A stretch of DNA of 64,000 nucleotides, from NCBI RefSeq assembly GCF_001513965.1, contig NZ_KQ948024.1, positions 239,720 to 303,719 of the forward strand, read 5' to 3'. A program made the translations under genes and the position numbers. The notes under the pieces were generated by a model. The model worked only from the letters and a program-made list of their open reading frames with translations. It searched no databases and was not told the origin of the DNA. The stretch is from Streptomyces cellostaticus (GTDB taxonomy: Bacteria; Actinomycetota; Actinomycetes; Streptomycetales; Streptomycetaceae). Of this stretch, positions 59,678-64,000 are shown piece after piece (position 1 is the first letter of the stretch; every line of letters begins with the position of its first letter).

Positions 59678-60460
59678 GTGAGCCTGACGGGGGGATTTCT
59701 CATGGCGGCACCGGCCCTGCCGGGCGCCGCCGGTTCGGCCGTACGACGCCTGCTGGGCGCGGCCGACACGGCCGTCCTGGCGCTCGGCGGCTCGGGCGAC
59801 GAGCCGCCCGTGACCACTCCGCGCGATCCCGCACGGGAGGCGGCGCGCCGTGAGCTGTCCAAACGGATGTACCACGAGAACGACCCCAGCCTGCTCCAGC
59901 GCGCCCTGAACGCCTTCTGGGACTGGGTCGACAGACTGCTCAGCACAGCCGCCTCCGCGACACCCGGCGGCACGCTCGGCCTGCTCGTCGTGGTCCTCTT
60001 CGTCGTCGCCGTCCTGGCCGCCCTGTGGTGGCGCCTGGGCACCCCGCGCCGCCAACCCACCTCCACCCCGGCCCTGTTCGACGACCGTCCCCGCAGCGCC
60101 GCCGAACACCGCGCGGCCAGCGAGGCGCACGCCGCCCAGGGCCACTGGAACCAGGCCCTCCAGGAACGCATGCGGGCCATCGTCCGCTCCCTGGAGGAAC
60201 GGGCCCTCCTCGACGTCCGCCCCGGCCGCACCGCCGACGAAGCAGCCGCCGAAGCCGCCCGCACACTCCCCGCGCACACGGACCGACTGCGCTCCGCCGC
60301 CCGGGAGTTCGACGACGTCACATACGGAGGGCGCAGAGCGAGCGAGCGGTCGTACCAAGGCATCGCCGAACTCGACCGCGACCTGGAACGAAGCCGTCCG
60401 ATCCTCGCGACCAGCACCACCAGCACGGCCCACAACGCCGGCCAGGGAGCCGCCGAATGA
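59678..60460 (+). CDS. DUF4129 membrane protein
   Basis: A 260-residue protein with one clear membrane segment (GLLVVVLFVVAVLAALWWRL, about 100-120). A cytoplasmic C-terminal DUF4129 domain follows: NQALQERMRAIVRSLEERAL, then RTADEAAAEAARTLP and FDDVTYGGRRASERSYQGI. GTG 59678 (GGGAAG upstream) and ATG 59702 (GGGGGGA upstream) are both plausible. Its stop overlaps the next ATG. DUF4129 proteins sit beside MoxR/DUF58 genes in many actinobacteria and are thought to act with them on cell-envelope or complex-assembly tasks; the role is not established. Confidence 0.87.
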   Translation: MSLTGGFLMAAPALPGAAGSAVRRLLGAADTAVLALGGSGDEPPVTTPRDPAREAARRELSKRMYHENDPSLLQRALNAFWDWVDRLLSTAASATPGGTLGLLVVVLFVVAVLAALWWRLGTPRRQPTSTPALFDDRPRSAAEHRAASEAHAAQGHWNQALQERMRAIVRSLEERALLDVRPGRTADEAAAEAARTLPAHTDRLRSAAREFDDVTYGGRRASERSYQGIAELDRDLERSRPILATSTTSTAHNAGQGAAE

Positions 60461-61653
60461 CCACCGGGGCCACGCTGTCGACCACCTCGACGTCGCCCAC
60501 CGCCCGCCAGGTGTGGACCCGGGCGCGAGGCATCGCCCTCGCCGTCGTACTGATCCTCGTCGCTGCCGTCGCGATGGCGGCCGTCCGCTCCCAGACCCGG
60601 CACGGTGAACTCGACCCGCGCTCCGCCGACCCGTACGGCAGCCGCGCCGTCGCCGAACTCCTCGCCGACCGGGGCGTCTCCACACGCGTGGTGACCTCGC
60701 TCGGCGCGGCACGAGCCGCCGCCGGCCCGGACACCACGCTCCTCGTCGCCGTCCCCGACCTGCTGACCCCCCGTCAACAGGGGCGGCTGCACTCCGCGAC
60801 GGCGACCTCCGGAGGGCGCACCGTCCTCGTCGCCGCCGGCAGCTCGTCTGTAGAGCGGCTCGCCCCCGGGGTCACCGCGGACCCCGCCACCAGCATCGGC
60901 TCGACGCTCGCCCCCGACTGCGCCCTGCCCGAAGCCCGGCGCGCGGGCAGCGCCGACACCGGCGGCGTCCGCTACACCACCACCCACCTCGACGCCGACT
61001 CCTGCTACCCCAGCGAACGCCTCGCCACCCTGCTCCGCCTCCCTGCAGCCTCCGGGGCCGGCGACACCGTCGTCCTCGGCGCGCCCGACATCCTCTACAA
61101 CAAGCGCCTCGACAAGCAGGGCAACGCCTCGCTCGCCCTCCAACTCCTCGGCTCCCGCCCCCATCTGGTCTGGTACCTCCCCTCACTGTCCGACACGCTC
61201 GCCAACGACGACGGCAAGCGGAAGAGCTTCCTCGACCTGCTCCCGTCGGGCTGGCTCTGGGGCACCCTGCAGCTGTTCATCGCCGCGACCCTCGCCGCCT
61301 TCTGGCGGGCACGCCGGTTCGGCCCGCTCGTGCCCGAAAAACTTCCCGTCGCGATCCGCGCCTCCGAAACCGTCGAAGGCCGCGCCCGCCTCTACCGCAA
61401 GGCCAACGCCCGCGACCGCGCGGCCGCCGCTCTTCGCTCCACCACCCGCACGCGGCTGGCCCCCCTCGTCGGCGTCCCCGTGGCCCAGGCACACGCACCC
61501 GAGGCCCTGCTCCCCGCCCTGTCTGCCCACCTCCACGGAGACGGACAGGCCCTGAACTCCCTTCTGTTCGGCCCGCCGCCCGGCGACGAAGCGGCCCTCA
61601 TCGCACTCACCGATCAACTCGACGCCCTCGAAAGAGAGGTACGCCGTCCATGA
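60457..61653 (+). CDS. DUF4350 membrane protein
   Basis: A 398-residue protein with an N-terminal membrane segment (GIALAVVLILVAAVAMAAV) and a second one near residue 275 (GTLQLFIAATLAAFW). Between them lies a Rossmann-like extracytoplasmic domain: YGSRAVAELLADRGVSTRVV, then TLLVAVPDLL. This layout is that of DUF4350. ATG 60457 overlaps the previous stop and its stop overlaps the moxR ATG, so translation is coupled. Confidence 0.88.
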   Translation: MTTGATLSTTSTSPTARQVWTRARGIALAVVLILVAAVAMAAVRSQTRHGELDPRSADPYGSRAVAELLADRGVSTRVVTSLGAARAAAGPDTTLLVAVPDLLTPRQQGRLHSATATSGGRTVLVAAGSSSVERLAPGVTADPATSIGSTLAPDCALPEARRAGSADTGGVRYTTTHLDADSCYPSERLATLLRLPAASGAGDTVVLGAPDILYNKRLDKQGNASLALQLLGSRPHLVWYLPSLSDTLANDDGKRKSFLDLLPSGWLWGTLQLFIAATLAAFWRARRFGPLVPEKLPVAIRASETVEGRARLYRKANARDRAAAALRSTTRTRLAPLVGVPVAQAHAPEALLPALSAHLHGDGQALNSLLFGPPPGDEAALIALTDQLDALEREVRRP

Positions 61654-62642
61654 TGGACCCGACCACTGACAACGCCGGGAACACCGGGGACTCAGGCACC
61701 GCCCGAGCCTCTCTGGAAGCCCTGCGCGCCGAGATCGCCAAAGCCGTGGTCGGCCAGGACCCTGCCGTGACCGGCCTCGTCGTCGCTCTCCTGTGCCGCG
61801 GACACGTTCTCCTCGAAGGGGTCCCCGGGGTCGCCAAGACGTTGCTCGTCCGCGCACTCGCATCCACGCTCGAACTCGACACCAAGCGCGTCCAGTTCAC
61901 CCCCGACCTGATGCCCAGCGACGTCACCGGCTCCCTCGTCTACGACACCCGCACCGCCGAGTTCTCCTTCCAGCCCGGCCCGGTCTTCACCAACCTGCTC
62001 CTCGCGGACGAGATCAACCGCACCCCGCCGAAGACGCAGTCCTCCCTCCTCGAAGCCATGGAGGAACGCCAGGTCACGGTCGACGGCACCCCGCGCCCGC
62101 TCCCGGAACCGTTCCTGGTCGCCGCCACCCAGAACCCCGTCGAGTACGAGGGCACCTACCCCCTCCCCGAAGCCCAACTCGACCGTTTCCTCCTCAAGCT
62201 GACGATCCCTCTGCCCTCGCGCCAGGACGAGATCGACATCCTCACCCGCCACGCCTCGGGCTTCAATCCGCGCGACCTCCATGCCGCCGGCCTACGCCCG
62301 GTCGCTGGCCCGGCCGACCTCGAGGCGGCCCGCACCGCGGTCGCCAAAACGACCGTCTCCCCCGAGATCACGGCCTACGTGGTAGATATCTGCCGCGCCA
62401 CCCGCGAGTCGCCTTCCCTCACCCTCGGCGTCTCTCCGCGCGGCGCCACCGCCCTGCTCGCCACCTCGCGTGCCTGGGCGTGGCTGACAGGCCGCGACTA
62501 CGTCATCCCCGACGATGTGAAGGCCCTCGCCCAGCCCACGCTGCGCCACCGGGTCCAGTTGCGCCCCGAGGCCGAGATGGAGGGCGTGACTGCCGACTCC
62601 GTCATCAACGCGATCCTCGCCCACGTCCCGGTCCCCCGCTGA
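61650..62642 (+). CDS. MoxR-family AAA+ ATPase
   Basis: A 330-residue AAA+ chaperone-like ATPase. Walker A is GVPGVAKT (about residues 56-63), Walker B is LLLADEINRTPPKTQSSLLE, sensor and arginine-finger regions follow (ATQNPVEYEGTYPLPEAQLD, then RF), and the C-terminal lid ends the protein. MoxR proteins often act with von Willebrand-type or DUF58 partners to mature or insert protein complexes. The DUF58 gene follows directly. Start and stop both overlap the neighbours. Confidence 0.95.
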   Translation: MMDPTTDNAGNTGDSGTARASLEALRAEIAKAVVGQDPAVTGLVVALLCRGHVLLEGVPGVAKTLLVRALASTLELDTKRVQFTPDLMPSDVTGSLVYDTRTAEFSFQPGPVFTNLLLADEINRTPPKTQSSLLEAMEERQVTVDGTPRPLPEPFLVAATQNPVEYEGTYPLPEAQLDRFLLKLTIPLPSRQDEIDILTRHASGFNPRDLHAAGLRPVAGPADLEAARTAVAKTTVSPEITAYVVDICRATRESPSLTLGVSPRGATALLATSRAWAWLTGRDYVIPDDVKALAQPTLRHRVQLRPEAEMEGVTADSVINAILAHVPVPR

Positions 62643-63952
62643 TGGCGCTCACCGGACGCGCCGCCCTTCTCGCGGCTCTCGGCTCGATCCCCGTCGGCAT
62701 CCTCGAACCCGGCTGGACCGGCATCCTCGCGGTCAACGGCCCGCTGGCCCTGGCCTGTGCCTGCGACTTCGCGCTCGCGGCGCCCGTACGACGCCTCGTC
62801 CTTTCCCGCTCCGGCGACACCTCCACACGTCTCGGCGAGACCGCCGACGTCACGCTCACGATCACGAATCCATCCGGCCGCCCGCTGCGGGCACGCCTGC
62901 GGGACGGATGGCCCCCCAGCAGCTGGCAGCCCGGCACCGAGGTCGGGGGCTCCCGGCACCACGTCACCGTCCCGGCCGGCGAACGCCGACGCGTGACGAC
63001 CCGGCTGCGCCCCACTCGCCGCGGCGACCGCCAGGCCGACCGCGTGACGATCCGCTCCTACGGCCCCCTCGGCCTCTTCTCCCGCCAGGGCGCCCACCGG
63101 GTGCCCTGGTCAGTACGGGTTCTGCCCCCGTTCACGAGCCGCAAGCACCTGCCGTCGAAACTCGCCCGATTGCGTGAATTGGACGGCCGTACCAGCGTGC
63201 TGACCCGCGGCGAAGGCACCGAATTCGACAGCCTGCGCGAGTACGTCCCAGGCGACGACACCCGCTCGATCGACTGGCGCGCCTCCGCCCGCCAGTCCAC
63301 GGTCGCCGTCCGCACATGGCGCCCCGAGCGCGACCGCCATATCCTCCTCGTCCTCGACACCGGTCGCACGTCGGCCGGCCGCGTCGGCGACGCCCCACGC
63401 CTGGACGCCTCGTTGGACGCAGCCCTGCTCCTCGCGGCGCTTGCCTCGCGTGCCGGAGACCGCGTGGACCTGCTGGCCTACGACCGCCGGGTCCGCGCCC
63501 GGGTCCAGGGCCGCGCCGCCGGCGATGTCCTGCCGTCCCTGGTCAGCGCGATGGCAACGCTGGAACCGGAACTCGTCGAAACCGACGCACGTGGGCTTAC
63601 GGCGACAGTTCTCCGTACGGCCCCTCGGCGCTCCCTGATCGTGCTGCTCACGACGCTCGACGCGGCGCCGGTGGAGCAGGGCCTGCTGCCCGTACTCCCG
63701 CAGCTCACCCAGCGCCACACGGTTCTCGTCGCCTCGGTGGCAGATCCGCAGATCGCACGCATGGCTCAGGCCCGGGGGAACGCTGAGGCGGTGTACGAGG
63801 CCGCTGCGGCGGCGCAGGCACAGAGCGAACGGCAGCGCACCGCGGAGCAGCTCCGTCGTCATGGAGTGACGGTCGTGGACGCGACGCCGGACGATCTGGC
63901 CCCAGCACTGGCAGATGCGTACCTGGCTCTGAAGGCAGCCGGCCGGCTCTGA
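62642..63952 (+). CDS. DUF58 protein (MoxR partner)
   Basis: A 436-residue protein with two short hydrophobic segments at the N-terminus (AALLAALGSIPVGILEPGW, then GILAVNGPLALACACDFALA). The DUF58 signature EFDSLREYVPGDDTRSIDW then RASAR lies near residue 205. A von Willebrand A-like domain follows, starting HILLVLDTGRTSAG with a degenerate metal site (D-T-G-R-T). ATG 62642 overlaps the moxR stop (TGATG). It is the last gene of the operon in the window. Confidence 0.93.
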   Translation: MALTGRAALLAALGSIPVGILEPGWTGILAVNGPLALACACDFALAAPVRRLVLSRSGDTSTRLGETADVTLTITNPSGRPLRARLRDGWPPSSWQPGTEVGGSRHHVTVPAGERRRVTTRLRPTRRGDRQADRVTIRSYGPLGLFSRQGAHRVPWSVRVLPPFTSRKHLPSKLARLRELDGRTSVLTRGEGTEFDSLREYVPGDDTRSIDWRASARQSTVAVRTWRPERDRHILLVLDTGRTSAGRVGDAPRLDASLDAALLLAALASRAGDRVDLLAYDRRVRARVQGRAAGDVLPSLVSAMATLEPELVETDARGLTATVLRTAPRRSLIVLLTTLDAAPVEQGLLPVLPQLTQRHTVLVASVADPQIARMAQARGNAEAVYEAAAAAQAQSERQRTAEQLRRHGVTVVDATPDDLAPALADAYLALKAAGRL

Positions 63953-64000
63953 TCCACCGCTGCCGACCCATTCGGCCGCCCCCTTCGGGGAAACAACTCC

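Overview
The window is high-GC Streptomyces chromosome. Short overlapping ATGA/GTGA gene junctions, GTG and TTG starts, and Streptomyces-type dispersed intergenic repeats all fit. The block secA - orphan NarL-type regulator - hpf - comFC - lpqB - mtrB - mtrA - mtnA keeps the order I remember from the central S. coelicolor chromosome (around SCO3005-SCO3014). I could not run a search to confirm this.

Layout. (1) 0.5-4.3 kb: a sugar ABC importer (lipoprotein and two permeases, no ATPase), with an unusual 95-bp tandem repeat between the two permease genes. (2) 4.5-27 kb: a cell-surface glycopolymer (teichoic-acid-like) island. It holds four large GT2 + TagF-type fusion proteins, two further GT2 transferases, a TagG/TagH-like exporter, a UDP-sugar epimerase, three GT-C-type membrane proteins (one GT87), a GtrA flippase-like protein and a divergent TetR regulator. 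An ohr/ohrR peroxide-stress pair sits inside the island. (3) 27-35.5 kb: the giant NAD-dependent glutamate dehydrogenase, a DJ-1/PfpI protein, a HAD phosphatase and two small actinobacterial proteins. (4) 35.6-48.2 kb: secA, a GNAT, a YcaQ-like DNA glycosylase, the orphan regulator, hpf, comFC and lpqB-mtrB-mtrA. (5) 48.2-57.0 kb: a complete 8.8-kb pSAM2-like integrative and conjugative element (AICE). It has a Pif-like GntR-Nudix protein, a KorSA-like repressor, an FtsK-type Tra protein, Spd proteins, RepSA, Xis and Int. (6) 57.0-64 kb: mtnA, then an operon of a membrane protein, DUF4129, DUF4350, a MoxR ATPase and a DUF58 protein.

The most interesting point is where the element sits. A 15-bp direct repeat (CGACATCATCCCATT) lies at 48232-48246 and 57019-57033. 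The left copy carries the start codons of mtrA and the right copy runs into the stop codon of mtnA. Removing the element on paper leaves the mtnA stop five bases from the mtrA start. So an AICE appears to have inserted at a translationally coupled mtnA-mtrA junction rather than in a tRNA gene. This splits a key developmental response regulator from its upstream transcription unit. A 150-bp imperfect palindrome and a 20-bp palindrome now lie in the DNA upstream of mtrA.

Start sites were chosen from ribosome-binding sites and family length. Family assignments rest on motifs I can read, not on searches.
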